Source of the DNA: Mucilaginibacter sp. OK283
Lineage (GTDB): Bacteria > Bacteroidota > Bacteroidia > Sphingobacteriales > Sphingobacteriaceae
DNA length: 64,000 nt
Direction: 5' to 3'
NCBI RefSeq assembly: GCF_900110415.1
Contig: NZ_FODR01000007.1
Coordinates: 248,001-312,000 of the forward strand
Part shown: positions 42,096 to 51,461 of the stretch, piece by piece
Layout: each line of letters begins with the position of its first letter
Position numbering within the stretch: the first letter of the stretch is position 1
Position numbers and translations under genes: made by a program
The notes under the pieces: generated by a model
Seen by the model: only the letters and a program-made list of their open reading frames with translations
The model's database searches: none
What the model was told of the DNA's origin: nothing

Positions 42096-45000
42096 ATGAA
42101 GATCCGTCTACTTATTTTTATTTTTTTACTTATTTCGCTGCATGGCTTTAGCCAGTCGTGCTCATTAACTGTTGCTATATCTTCTTCCGAACCGGGCATA
42201 TGCGCGGGCAACACTATTGCTTTAACAGCTACTCCCTCTGGCGGCACTGGCAATTATGATTACGCATGGAGCACGGGCGAAACCGTTAATCCAATTCACG
42301 TAAACAAAGCAGGCAACTATGCGGTAACTGTTACCGACAAAACTTCGGGTTGCACGGCAAGCAAAACAATCACTGTAAACATTACGCCAACACCTGCTGC
42401 GCCGGTAGTAACGGGTGGCGGCACGGTTTGCCAGGGCACAAGCGCCCACCTCCAGGTTACTTCGGCTGGCGATAGTTTTCAGTGGTACACACAAGCAGCG
42501 GGCGGCACCCCGTTTCATACCGGTACTAGCTATGATACGCCGCCGGTTACCGGTTATACAGCCTACTATGTTGAAGCTACTACCGCAGGTTGCACAAGTT
42601 CACGAACAACGGTGCCTGTTAACATTTTAGGTAAACCTGTAGCTCATAGTGTTAAAGCATGCGCGGGCAGTCCGGTTACCCTATCGGTAAGTAATGGTGA
42701 TAATTATAGCTGGTATACCTCAAGTACCTCAACAAACGTGGTTAATACCGGGCCAACGCTTACAATTGCGTCGTTGCAGCAATCGGTGAATTATTATGTT
42801 ACTTCTACTGTTAACGGATGTACAAGCCAACGAACAGTTGTATCTGCAACTGTAACTTCGGCACCACAATCGCCCACGGTTACCAGCAATAATACTGTAT
42901 GTTCTGGTTCGGTAATCACTTTACACGCTGACGCCCCAGCTGGCGTTGCCGATTGGTTTGATACCCCTACCGGTGGAACCCCATTAATATCAAGTCCTGA
43001 TTATACAACCCCGCCGCTTACGGCTAACACCACTTATTATGTACAAAATACCATAAACGATTGCCAAAGCCCGCGTGTACCGGTTAACGTTACCGTAAAC
43101 CCAATACCTGCCGCGCCCGCGCAACAAACTGTAAATAGTTGCTATAATAGCAGTGCACACCTAACTGCCGGTACAGATGGCACATACCAATGGTATGCAG
43201 ATGCCGATGGAAAGCACTTTTTAAAACAAGGGCTTACCTACGATACGCCGCCATTAACCCAGGATATTACCTACTATATCGTGGCTACCAATTCGGGGTG
43301 TAATAGTGCGCCCAGCCCTGTAAATGTAATTGTGGCGCCACCGGTTGCAGCGCCATCAGTTTTAAACCCACCTATTACCTGCAGCGGGTCGACTGCTGTA
43401 ATCACGGCTACAGCGCCAGGAGGAACTTACCAATGGTTCGCAACCGCCACGGATAATAATCCTTTACCGGTTACCGAGAACGGAAAGTTCACAACGCCTG
43501 CCTTAACAGCAACTACTACCTATTACGTGCAAACAACCGTAGGGCAGTGCACAAGCAGCCGTACTGCTGTTAAGGTTGTTGTTTCAAGTCCTGTGGCCTC
43601 ACCTGTGGCGCGCGATGCCAACATCTGCTCCGGAAACCAGGCAACGTTATCCGCAACCGGGCCAGCCGGGGATTATGCCTGGTTTGATAGCAGTAATAAC
43701 CTTGTACAGGTCGGGCAAACATTTACTACCCCTGCATTAACGGCGTCTACAACATACACGGTACAGGTTACCGTTAATGGTTGCACCAGTGCACCTGTAC
43801 CTGTAAAAGTGGTTGTTACACCATTACCGCAGTCACCTGTAGCGGGGCCCTCGCCTACAATCTGTCCCGGTAGCACTGCCAATCTTTCGGCCAGCGCAGC
43901 CGCGGGTGAGAGTATTGATTGGTTTGACGTTCCCTCTGGCGGTGTATCGCTGCACACAGGAAACACCTATACTACGCTGCCTTTATCGGCCGATAAAACC
44001 TACTATGTGCAAAGTACTTCTGGTACCTGCACCAGTACGCGCACCCCAATTACAGTTACCGTTGACAACAGCGGCACCTCATTTAAGTATTCGTCGGCAA
44101 CCTATGCAACGACAGGCGAAAATCCAACCCCTGTAATTATCAATCCTTCCGGTAGCGATATATTCAGTGCGCCTCCGGGCCTGGTGTTTATAAGTACGGC
44201 TACAGGGCAAATTAATGTCGGCGCCAGTACTCCGGGAACCTATAAAGTTGTGTTAACCGGCAGCGGTACTTGTTCCGGCACTTACTCAGGTAACGTAACT
44301 ATCAGGGTTAATCCCCTTACTGCTTTTACGTATAATACCCCCATTTGTAAAACAGGAGCCAATCCTAAACCAGCATTTGCGCCGGGTGCCAGCGCCGGGG
44401 TTTTTACAGCTTCGCCCGCCGGACTAACTTTTGTAAACGATAAAACCGGCGAAATCAGTTTGGCAAATACCACCAAAGGCACATATACCATCACCAATAC
44501 CATACCGCCCAGCGGCTCGTTTTCGGGCAGCTCATCATCTTTAAATATAACCATTGATGATGCCGTGACGGTAAGTGCAGGTGCCAATCAGAGTGTACCG
44601 CTAAATACACCGGCCACTTTAAATGGCAGTATTACCGGTGCTTCGGGAGGTACATGGTCTGGCGGGGCCGGCAAATTTTCAGATGTAAATGATCTTCACG
44701 CTGTTTATACTCCTGCAAATAATGAAAGCAAGGCTGTGCTTACTTTACTTTCAAACAAGCCGGCCGGCGCATGTAACGCGGCATCTGCAACGGTAACCAT
44801 TTTTTTTAATACAGTACCACCGGCACCTACTGCTCAGGATGTCCAAATTTGCAAAGGCAGCAGCACCACATTAACCGCGACGGCTCCGGGCGGCACCTAT
44901 AATTGGTTTACGACAGCAAGTGGCGGTTCATCAATAAAGCAGGGGGCAAGTTATACTACGCCAAGCCTTACCGCTACTGCAACTTATTATGTTCAAACCA

Positions 45001-47405
45001 CGGTAAATGGCCTTAACAGCCAGCGTAAAGCTGTAACAGTAACAGTTTACGATGCACCGCCAACGCCACAAACATCGGCCGATACAGTCGTTATTTGTGC
45101 AGGTAGTACGGCAAAATTTGTTGCAAGCGGTTCAGCAGGAACCTACCAGTGGTTAAACGAAAGCGGACAACTCGTAAACATCGGCGGTACTTTTACAACG
45201 TCGTCATTAAATACAAGTACGTTTTATAATGTACAGGCTGCGGTTGGGCAATGTGTAAGCGCCATGAAAAAGGTAGTTGTTATAGTTAACCCAACACCTT
45301 ATATTACAAGTAGCTCAAGTGGTTTTACCTGCAGTGGCAATCCTTTAAATTATACTATAACCGCTAACCTGCCAACGGCTACTTTCAGTTGGCGGCGGGT
45401 GGCTGTTTCAGGTATTAGTAACCCGGCGGTGTCAAATAAGACCAATGCATTGATTTCAGAAACGTTAATAAATACTACGGCCAATCCTATAAATGTAACT
45501 TATGCAATTACTCCAATAAATGGCACCTGCCCTGGTACGCCTATTAAGTATGTTGTTACAGTTTACCCTACGCCGGTGATAACCAAATCGCCAAAAAGTT
45601 CAATATGTAATGGGACCTCTGCCAATTACAATATAAAGTTTAATACAGCCAACACCTCGTTTAGATGGAGCAGGGCAGCCGTGGCAGGTATTACCAATAA
45701 CGCGGTAAGCGGCCAGGCCTCTAATGTGATCAGGGAGGTGTTATATAATACCAATACCACCCCGATTGATGTTGTTTACACCATTAATTACAAAACAAAC
45801 GACTGTGATGGCGAACCTTTTAACTGGGTTGTAACCGTTAACCCTGCACTTAATATTACCAGTGATACAGTTTCATTGGCTTGTAATAAAACGCCGCAAA
45901 ACTACGCCATTACATCCAATGTGCCTACTGCAACCTTTAGTTGGACCCGTGCAGCGGTACCGGGTATCAGTAACCCGGCAGCAACGGGTACCGGCCCCAT
46001 TATTGATGAAGCTTTAACAAACACTACAACAGCTCCCGTCAGCGTTAACTATATTATTACGCCATCAGCGTATGGTTGCGATGGGGTGCCGTTTACTCAT
46101 ACCGTAAATGTTAACACCAAGCCTAATGTACCGCAGGCAAACAGTAACTCGCCGGTGTGCCTTGGCAATACTATTAATTTACGTACTCCTTCTTTAGCAG
46201 GTGCCACATATATGTGGACCGGGCCTAATAATTTTTCCTCAACATCACAAAATCCGGATATTCCGGCTACTGTTGAAAGTGCTGGTACCTATAACTTATT
46301 TGTCACCGTGGCAGGTTGTACAAGCGATGCCGGAGTTACCACGGTACAGGTAGATCAGCCACCTGTTGCTACGGTCACAGGCCCCCAACTGGTGTGTAGT
46401 AATGTAACGTCTATCGCTCTTAAAGGTTCGGTTACCGGGGGTACTACAACAGGTATCTGGTCGTCAAGTAATCCTAAAGGAAGGTTTTTACCATCGTCAA
46501 CCTCTGTTGATAATGTGCAGTATATCCCCTCGGCCGAGGAAAAGGCTGCAGGCAGTGTCACTATAACCCTGTCATCTACCAGTAAAGACGATTGTACCAT
46601 CTCTACTTCGGTACTCAATATCAGGTACGGGCAGGAGCCGGGTGCCGATGCCGGTAAAAACCAAAATGTTTGCTCGCAAGATCAGTTTGTGCAATTGGCC
46701 GGCAAAGTTCTTGTGCCGGGCAGTACAGGTTTTTGGAGCACTGCTGCCGGCGACGGTCAGTTTCATTCGGGAAACCAGCCAAATGCCACATATACGCCGG
46801 GAGTTAACGATCTGAAAAAAGGATCGGTTATGCTGACCTTTAATGTAGATAACGCGGGTCAGTGCTATACGCCGTCTGATTCGGTTAAAATAACATTCTT
46901 TGGTCCGCCGGAGCTTACCACCGAGAAAATAAGATATGTTTTAAGGGATAAAACGATCACGCTGCACCCATCTGTAAATGACGAGTCTGTGAGCTACTTA
47001 TGGTCGCCAAATTATAATATTAGCGATATTCATGCTAAAAATCCGGTTATAACAGGGAGCGTTGACACTACCTATAACCTAACTATTACCGATAGTTTAG
47101 GTTGTGTTACACCCGGCGCGACCCATATTGTTGTATCGCCGTCGTTATCGGTGTCGAACGCATTTTCGCCCAACGGCGATGGTACGAACGATACCTGGGA
47201 GATAACCGGCCTGGTAGCCTATGAAAACGCTACGGTTGATGTGTTTAACCGTTACGGTACCCTTATATTCCATTCCAAAGGCTATGGTGTACCCTGGGAT
47301 GGTAAATCAAACGGGCAACCAGTACCGGTTGGGGTTTATTACTTTATTGTGGATACCAAACTTAACGGGCAGCGGTTTACAGGATATGTGACTGTTTTGA
47401 GGTAG
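42096..47405 (+). CDS. Giant Ig-like repeat surface protein with type IX secretion sorting domain
   Basis: This protein of about 1769 residues has a signal peptide (MKIRLLIFIFLLISLHGFSQS). ATG 42096 is preferred to the upstream TTG 42087. The first half is a series of Ig-like units of about 80-90 residues marked by C-G/S-N start motifs, a YxWY/WF core and TTYYVQ...CTSxRTxVxV ends. Later units have different PKD-like repeats with SWxRAAVxGISNxA. The C-terminus (SNAFSPNGDGTNDTWEITG, VDVFNRYGTLIFHS) is the gliding motility-associated type B sorting domain. That domain directs export by the type IX system to the cell surface or medium. Adhesion is the usual inference; no catalytic domain was seen. 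Confidence 0.9.
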   Translation: MKIRLLIFIFLLISLHGFSQSCSLTVAISSSEPGICAGNTIALTATPSGGTGNYDYAWSTGETVNPIHVNKAGNYAVTVTDKTSGCTASKTITVNITPTPAAPVVTGGGTVCQGTSAHLQVTSAGDSFQWYTQAAGGTPFHTGTSYDTPPVTGYTAYYVEATTAGCTSSRTTVPVNILGKPVAHSVKACAGSPVTLSVSNGDNYSWYTSSTSTNVVNTGPTLTIASLQQSVNYYVTSTVNGCTSQRTVVSATVTSAPQSPTVTSNNTVCSGSVITLHADAPAGVADWFDTPTGGTPLISSPDYTTPPLTANTTYYVQNTINDCQSPRVPVNVTVNPIPAAPAQQTVNSCYNSSAHLTAGTDGTYQWYADADGKHFLKQGLTYDTPPLTQDITYYIVATNSGCNSAPSPVNVIVAPPVAAPSVLNPPITCSGSTAVITATAPGGTYQWFATATDNNPLPVTENGKFTTPALTATTTYYVQTTVGQCTSSRTAVKVVVSSPVASPVARDANICSGNQATLSATGPAGDYAWFDSSNNLVQVGQTFTTPALTASTTYTVQVTVNGCTSAPVPVKVVVTPLPQSPVAGPSPTICPGSTANLSASAAAGESIDWFDVPSGGVSLHTGNTYTTLPLSADKTYYVQSTSGTCTSTRTPITVTVDNSGTSFKYSSATYATTGENPTPVIINPSGSDIFSAPPGLVFISTATGQINVGASTPGTYKVVLTGSGTCSGTYSGNVTIRVNPLTAFTYNTPICKTGANPKPAFAPGASAGVFTASPAGLTFVNDKTGEISLANTTKGTYTITNTIPPSGSFSGSSSSLNITIDDAVTVSAGANQSVPLNTPATLNGSITGASGGTWSGGAGKFSDVNDLHAVYTPANNESKAVLTLLSNKPAGACNAASATVTIFFNTVPPAPTAQDVQICKGSSTTLTATAPGGTYNWFTTASGGSSIKQGASYTTPSLTATATYYVQTTVNGLNSQRKAVTVTVYDAPPTPQTSADTVVICAGSTAKFVASGSAGTYQWLNESGQLVNIGGTFTTSSLNTSTFYNVQAAVGQCVSAMKKVVVIVNPTPYITSSSSGFTCSGNPLNYTITANLPTATFSWRRVAVSGISNPAVSNKTNALISETLINTTANPINVTYAITPINGTCPGTPIKYVVTVYPTPVITKSPKSSICNGTSANYNIKFNTANTSFRWSRAAVAGITNNAVSGQASNVIREVLYNTNTTPIDVVYTINYKTNDCDGEPFNWVVTVNPALNITSDTVSLACNKTPQNYAITSNVPTATFSWTRAAVPGISNPAATGTGPIIDEALTNTTTAPVSVNYIITPSAYGCDGVPFTHTVNVNTKPNVPQANSNSPVCLGNTINLRTPSLAGATYMWTGPNNFSSTSQNPDIPATVESAGTYNLFVTVAGCTSDAGVTTVQVDQPPVATVTGPQLVCSNVTSIALKGSVTGGTTTGIWSSSNPKGRFLPSSTSVDNVQYIPSAEEKAAGSVTITLSSTSKDDCTISTSVLNIRYGQEPGADAGKNQNVCSQDQFVQLAGKVLVPGSTGFWSTAAGDGQFHSGNQPNATYTPGVNDLKKGSVMLTFNVDNAGQCYTPSDSVKITFFGPPELTTEKIRYVLRDKTITLHPSVNDESVSYLWSPNYNISDIHAKNPVITGSVDTTYNLTITDSLGCVTPGATHIVVSPSLSVSNAFSPNGDGTNDTWEITGLVAYENATVDVFNRYGTLIFHSKGYGVPWDGKSNGQPVPVGVYYFIVDTKLNGQRFTGYVTVLR

Positions 47406-47413
47406 CCTTGCCG

Positions 47414-47488
47414 GAGAGTGGTGAATAGTGAGCGGTGAGTAGTTAATAACCCGAGTCCAACCACTCACCATTCACTGCTCGCCATTCA
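47414..47488. terminator. Interrupted inverted repeat between convergent genes
   Basis: GAGTGGTGAATAGTGAGCGG and the downstream CACTCACCATTCACTGCTCG are imperfect inverted repeats built from GTGAAT/GTGAG-like units. They lie between the convergent giant surface protein and helicase genes and probably fold into a bidirectional terminator. Confidence 0.45.
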
Positions 47489-47490
47489 CT

Positions 47491-50400
47491 TTAACCCAAA
47501 ATTCCCAGCAAATCTGTTTTTGACATTGATTGTAAAAACGAGCTATCTGTATTAACCAAATTATCGGCCAGGCTTCGTTTAAAGTCCTGCATCTGCATAA
47601 TTTTTTCTTCTACGGTATCGGGGCAAATCATCCTTACAGCTACTACATGTTTGCTTTGACCTATCCGGTGCGAGCGGTCAATGGCTTGGTTTTCAACAGC
47701 TGGGTTCCACCAGGGGTCTACAATATACACGTAATCGGCTTCGGTTAAATTAAGGCCGGTACCGCCGGCTTTCATGCTGATGAGAAATACGCTTATTTTG
47801 GGGTTGTTTTGAAATTCATTTACAACAGCCTCCCGGTTACGGGTGCTGCCAGTGAGCCAGCAAAATTCAATTTTACGACTCAATAACTCTTTCCTGATCA
47901 GTTCCAGCATCGATACAAACTGCGAAAATACCAGTATTTTATGCTGATGCTGTTTGCTTTCAATTTGCTCAATGAGCATCTCTATCTTGGCGGATTCTGA
48001 GCCGGGTGGCTTTTCTCCATCAATCAACAACGGCGAGTCGCAGATCTGCCTTAATTTGGTTAGCCCTTTAAGCACGTTCATCGGTGTCTTCCTTAGTTCG
48101 TCGCTGGTTGTGGCCGAGATGTATTCGCGGAATTCCTTTTCATAGGCATCATAAATTTTGCGTTGTTGTTCCTTCATTTCGCAATAAAGTACCATCTCGG
48201 TTTTTTCGGGTAATTCGGCGGCTACCTGTTGCTTTGTACGGCGCAAAACAAAGGGCTTTATTTTATGCTGCAATTCGGCCGCGCGCTTATGGCTCTTGAA
48301 TTTATCAATGGGTACGGCATAAATATCTTTAAAATACTGTTTGGTACCCAACAAACCCGGGCAGGCAAATGAAAGCTGACCGTAAATATCAAAGGTGTTA
48401 TTTTCGATGGGAGTGCCTGTAATGGCGATCCGGTTGCGCGATTTTAGCAGGCGCACCGCCTTGTACCTTTGCGAATCGGGATTTTTAATCTGTTGCGATT
48501 CGTCCAGAAAAACGTAGTTAAACTGATAGTGCTTTAAAAAGCCAATATCGGCAAGCAGCGTGCCGTACGATGTCAGGATAATTTCATAACCGTCAAACTC
48601 TGAAGTGTTTTTTATCCTGTCGGCCCCATAAATAGTATGCATCCTGATAGATGGGGCAAACTTTTTCACTTCAGCCTGCCAGTTAAATATGATAGATGTG
48701 GGCACCACCAACAAATTGGTATTCCGATCTCTTTTGTTACGTTGCGATAATATGAAGGCAATAATCTGCATGGTTTTGCCCAACCCCATATCATCGGCAA
48801 GGCATCCGCCAAAATTAAAATCATCTAAAAAGTTAAGCCAGTTTAAACCCTGTTGCTGATAAGGGCGAAGTGTCGTCTTAAGGTCGGCTGATACTTCCAC
48901 ATGTGTTATCTTATCAAAATCAGCTAACTTTTCACGGTAGGTAAATAACTCGGCCTTAACCTCCTCATCCATCACCTGCTGATCAAACAACTCATCAATT
49001 GCAGCGTAATTGATTTTATGGATGCTTAAAATATCTTCATCAGTAACCTCGCCGGCATTAAAGTATTTAGTAAATCTTTCAATCCACTCCAACGGCAAAA
49101 TCCCCAACGTGCCATCGTCCAGCTGCACGTATTTACTTTTGTTACGCACTGCTTTTTGCACGCGTTTTAATGAAGTTTTGGTTTTGCCAAAGCGGATACC
49201 AATTTCGGTATTAAACCAGTTGATGCCGCTAAGCACCCTTATTGTAATATTTACTTTGTTGGCATTGAGCTTGTTGCCTTCCAGCTCGTTAAAACCTAAA
49301 ACAGTAATACCATGCTGCCGCCAATCCTCAAATACGTTTAAAAACCATTCTTCCTGCAAAAAATGTCTTTTATGCAGGTAAAAATAATGCAGGTCGTTAT
49401 CCAGTTGTTCATCAAAGTAGGGGTGTTGCCTTACCAATAGGGCTGTCAGGGCTATCTCGGCCTCGTCATCGCGTTTTACAATAAATTCGTTGCCTTTATG
49501 ATCAACCCCATGAATGGTGCGTTTGGTACGTACAGGAATTTCAGCCTCGCCATAACGCATCACCGGGATAATCATCACATGACTGCCAAAGTCCGACAGG
49601 TAAATGATCTGCTCTGTTTCGGCGGTAAATCCCTGTTGCTTTAACTGGGCCTGTGTAGCTGGCTTTATATGCTGATAGGCAATCGTAATCCTGTCTTCCA
49701 GCTTGGTAAGCAATTGTGCTTTAAACTCTTTGTATTTGGAGTGGTGGATAAGCAGGTTTTCGGGCCGTTTACGCATCAGGTCGATAATGCCCAGCAGTTG
49801 GATGTTATCGGCCAGGTAAAGCTTGTCCTTTACTAAAATAAAATAGCTGAACCGGATACCCAGGTCTTTAAGCTGATGCACCTCGCCATCAATTGTAAGC
49901 TGGCCCGAAAATTCATAAAACGGCCCCTGCGGTTTTATATTCAGGCTAATGTTTTGCGGTAATAGCCCAACCTTAACAGGTACTATCGATGACGCTGTGA
50001 TATTGTCGGATACCTGGCTATTGTGGTAATAAAAATCGTATTTCAGTGGGTTTTTCATGATTGCCCGTAAAGCCAGTATATCTGCCGCCGACCGTTTGCT
50101 ATTAATGTGGTTCTGAAATTTATTGATGCCTGTAAAAAACTTTAGCTGCTCATGGTCGTCCGTACTCCAGATCTGGTCTAAAGGATTCACCAGAGTCAGC
50201 GGGTTTTTAATTTTACCCTCTTTGGTGATTGTGGAGCTGTACAGCTCCACAAAAAGGTATTTATAATATTTGTGCTGTTTTAACACAATACATATGGATT
50301 GGCCGGTATCTCCGTCGGCCTTATCAGTAATTGCCGCATCAGCGGGCAGCAACATTTCGCCGTATTGGGCCAGGCTATCTTTAGTAACCGGTATAAGCGA

Positions 50401-50880
50401 GGGCAACCTTGGGACAATAACCGATTGCTTATCTATATACGTCACTTTAAAAAAAGCATCCAGGTCGGGTTCGTTTTCCAGGCCATAATCAATGGCTGCC
50501 TTTCTTATTTTTTCGTCCCTTAACCGGCTATCGAAATATATGCGCAGGTCATTTTTTTTAATAATAGCGGTAAGTACCAGCGTTTGGTGTTCGCAAAGCC
50601 GGCCATGGCTGGCGGTGCAGCCGCAGGTTAATAAAAGTTGGTGATTATTTTGAACTACGGTAACCTGCGGAAAGTTAACGGCATCAAATTCGTGGTAAAA
50701 AACGCCGCTGTTAATTTCAATAACCTCGGGAACAATGTGTTTATAATAGGATGGATGATTATCATATCCACCGCCCGACCGTTGGAGGATGGCGGTTTCG
50801 GTAATGGCCGCAAAGGGTAAATCTAAAATATAAGTATGGCCTCCAGGTTCATCTTCCTCATAAATAGCTGCTGTATCCAC
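47491..50880 (-). CDS. SNF2-family helicase with SWIM zinc finger
   Basis: This 1129-residue protein has an N-terminal SWIM zinc finger (CGCTASHGRLCEH, about residues 84-96), a long middle region with a SNF2-associated domain, and a C-terminal SNF2 ATPase. Motif I is DDMGLGKTMQ (about residue 695), motif II is FLDESQ in place of DEAH, and the C-terminal lobe has LVFSQFVSMLELI and AIDRSHRIGQ. Such bacterial Swi2/Snf2 proteins move along double-stranded DNA or act on RNA polymerase; the precise role is unknown. It is a single-gene unit, convergent with the giant surface protein and divergent from the sulfatase operon leader. Confidence 0.92.
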   Translation of the reverse strand: MDTAAIYEEDEPGGHTYILDLPFAAITETAILQRSGGGYDNHPSYYKHIVPEVIEINSGVFYHEFDAVNFPQVTVVQNNHQLLLTCGCTASHGRLCEHQTLVLTAIIKKNDLRIYFDSRLRDEKIRKAAIDYGLENEPDLDAFFKVTYIDKQSVIVPRLPSLIPVTKDSLAQYGEMLLPADAAITDKADGDTGQSICIVLKQHKYYKYLFVELYSSTITKEGKIKNPLTLVNPLDQIWSTDDHEQLKFFTGINKFQNHINSKRSAADILALRAIMKNPLKYDFYYHNSQVSDNITASSIVPVKVGLLPQNISLNIKPQGPFYEFSGQLTIDGEVHQLKDLGIRFSYFILVKDKLYLADNIQLLGIIDLMRKRPENLLIHHSKYKEFKAQLLTKLEDRITIAYQHIKPATQAQLKQQGFTAETEQIIYLSDFGSHVMIIPVMRYGEAEIPVRTKRTIHGVDHKGNEFIVKRDDEAEIALTALLVRQHPYFDEQLDNDLHYFYLHKRHFLQEEWFLNVFEDWRQHGITVLGFNELEGNKLNANKVNITIRVLSGINWFNTEIGIRFGKTKTSLKRVQKAVRNKSKYVQLDDGTLGILPLEWIERFTKYFNAGEVTDEDILSIHKINYAAIDELFDQQVMDEEVKAELFTYREKLADFDKITHVEVSADLKTTLRPYQQQGLNWLNFLDDFNFGGCLADDMGLGKTMQIIAFILSQRNKRDRNTNLLVVPTSIIFNWQAEVKKFAPSIRMHTIYGADRIKNTSEFDGYEIILTSYGTLLADIGFLKHYQFNYVFLDESQQIKNPDSQRYKAVRLLKSRNRIAITGTPIENNTFDIYGQLSFACPGLLGTKQYFKDIYAVPIDKFKSHKRAAELQHKIKPFVLRRTKQQVAAELPEKTEMVLYCEMKEQQRKIYDAYEKEFREYISATTSDELRKTPMNVLKGLTKLRQICDSPLLIDGEKPPGSESAKIEMLIEQIESKQHQHKILVFSQFVSMLELIRKELLSRKIEFCWLTGSTRNREAVVNEFQNNPKISVFLISMKAGGTGLNLTEADYVYIVDPWWNPAVENQAIDRSHRIGQSKHVVAVRMICPDTVEEKIMQMQDFKRSLADNLVNTDSSFLQSMSKTDLLGILG

Positions 50881-51050
50881 TTATATCCCTTTTGTTGTGT
50901 TTTGGGTAAATATCTTAAGAATTGGGCAGACTAACCAAGTTGGCGTAAAGAAAATATTTATAGGGCTTCAAATTGGCATTCTGTTAATTGTAGGTTAACT
51001 ATCCTTTATAAAAGGGGTAAATTGTAATAAAAAATATAATTCCTATAGAA

Positions 51051-51081
51051 TTAGTAGTTTAATGAAATTATTTTATATTTG
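51051..51081 (+). promoter_or_regulatory. Promoter of the Cys-rich leader and sulfatase operon
   Basis: TATATTTG at 51074-51081 is a perfect TAnnTTTG -7 box. TTAG at 51051-51054, one base from TTTG, sits 19 bases upstream as the -33 element. Transcription would begin near 51088, only about 12 bases before the leader ATG. The 150 bases between the helicase start and this promoter show no other feature I can support. Confidence 0.6.
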
Positions 51082-51099
51082 CGATGTAAAAATACCACC

Positions 51100-51192
51100 A
51101 TGATCGCTTTTGTTAATCCTGAAACAGGGTTCATTAAATTTTCTTCTGCTATTCTGCAACAGCCCATGTGCTGTTACTGCTGTTGTTGGTAA
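51100..51192 (+). CDS. 30-residue Cys-rich leader peptide of the sulfatase operon
   Basis: ATG 51100 opens a 30-codon frame ending with TAA at 51190-51192. The last eight residues are MCCYCCCW: five Cys in seven codons, from TGC/TGT runs, right before the stop. The peptide has no signal sequence or known domain. It starts about 12 bases after the expected transcription start and is followed by 269 untranslated bases before susC. Downstream are susC, susD, two sulfatases and the formylglycine-generating enzyme. Runs of the codon for the end product just before the stop are the classical design of attenuation leaders, and mycobacteria use poly-cysteine upstream frames to control sulfur genes. 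I infer that ribosome stalling at Cys codons during cysteine shortage turns on this operon. I do not recognise the peptide family. A RiPP-like precursor is a less likely alternative. Confidence 0.65.
   Translation: MIAFVNPETGFIKFSSAILQQPMCCYCCCW
51157..51185 (+). promoter_or_regulatory. Mutually exclusive stems around the Cys codons
   Basis: CAACAGC at 51157-51163 can pair with GCTGTTG at 51179-51185 (7 bp). Its last six bases can instead pair with GCTGTT at 51070+100 to 51175, that is 51170-51175 (6 bp). The pairing partners are the Cys codons themselves, so ribosome position would decide which stem forms. This is a hand-drawn observation without energy calculation. Confidence 0.35.
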
Positions 51193-51340
51193 CGCGGCAC
51201 AATGCCTTGTTTTTTTGATGCTTAATTTTTGCTTTTGGGAAGAGGTATGCGGCATTCAAAATTATACAAAACATTTATTTACAACATTCTTTAAGCCCCT
51301 TAAAAAGATGAAATAAGATTTACTAACTATCCTTAAATGA

Positions 51341-51365
51341 CACCGGCAAGGGAGCCTTGCCGGTG
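51341..51365 (+). promoter_or_regulatory. Perfect 11-bp hairpin in the sulfatase operon leader, possible attenuator
   Basis: CACCGGCAAGG, loop GAG, and CCTTGCCGGTG form a perfect GC-rich stem 149 bases after the leader stop and 97 bases before susC. No T run follows, so classical intrinsic termination is not certain; it could act with Rho, block translation or mark RNA processing. Confidence 0.55.
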
Positions 51366-51376
51366 GTTTGGATGGC

Positions 51377-51410
51377 AGATCAGCCCGTAACGCCAATCAC
51401 TAACTGATCT
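51377..51410 (+). promoter_or_regulatory. Second, weaker stem in the sulfatase operon leader
   Basis: AGATCAG and CTGATCT form a 7-bp stem with a 20-base loop, about 50 bases before susC. It may be part of the same regulatory leader. Confidence 0.3.
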
Positions 51411-51461
51411 TCATCCCCGGTTTTACTAACAAATAATCATTAACATAAAACATTTAAATAT

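Noticed and set aside
51100..51192. Cys-rich peptide as a RiPP precursor processed by the TldD/TldE proteases of this window
   Set aside because: The protease genes are more than 10 kb away in a different context, no modification enzyme is near the peptide, and the position between promoter and sulfatase operon fits attenuation better.
51110..51316. 68-codon frame in the leader of the sulfatase operon
   Set aside because: It overlaps the Cys-rich leader in another frame, has no plausible start context and looks random in composition.
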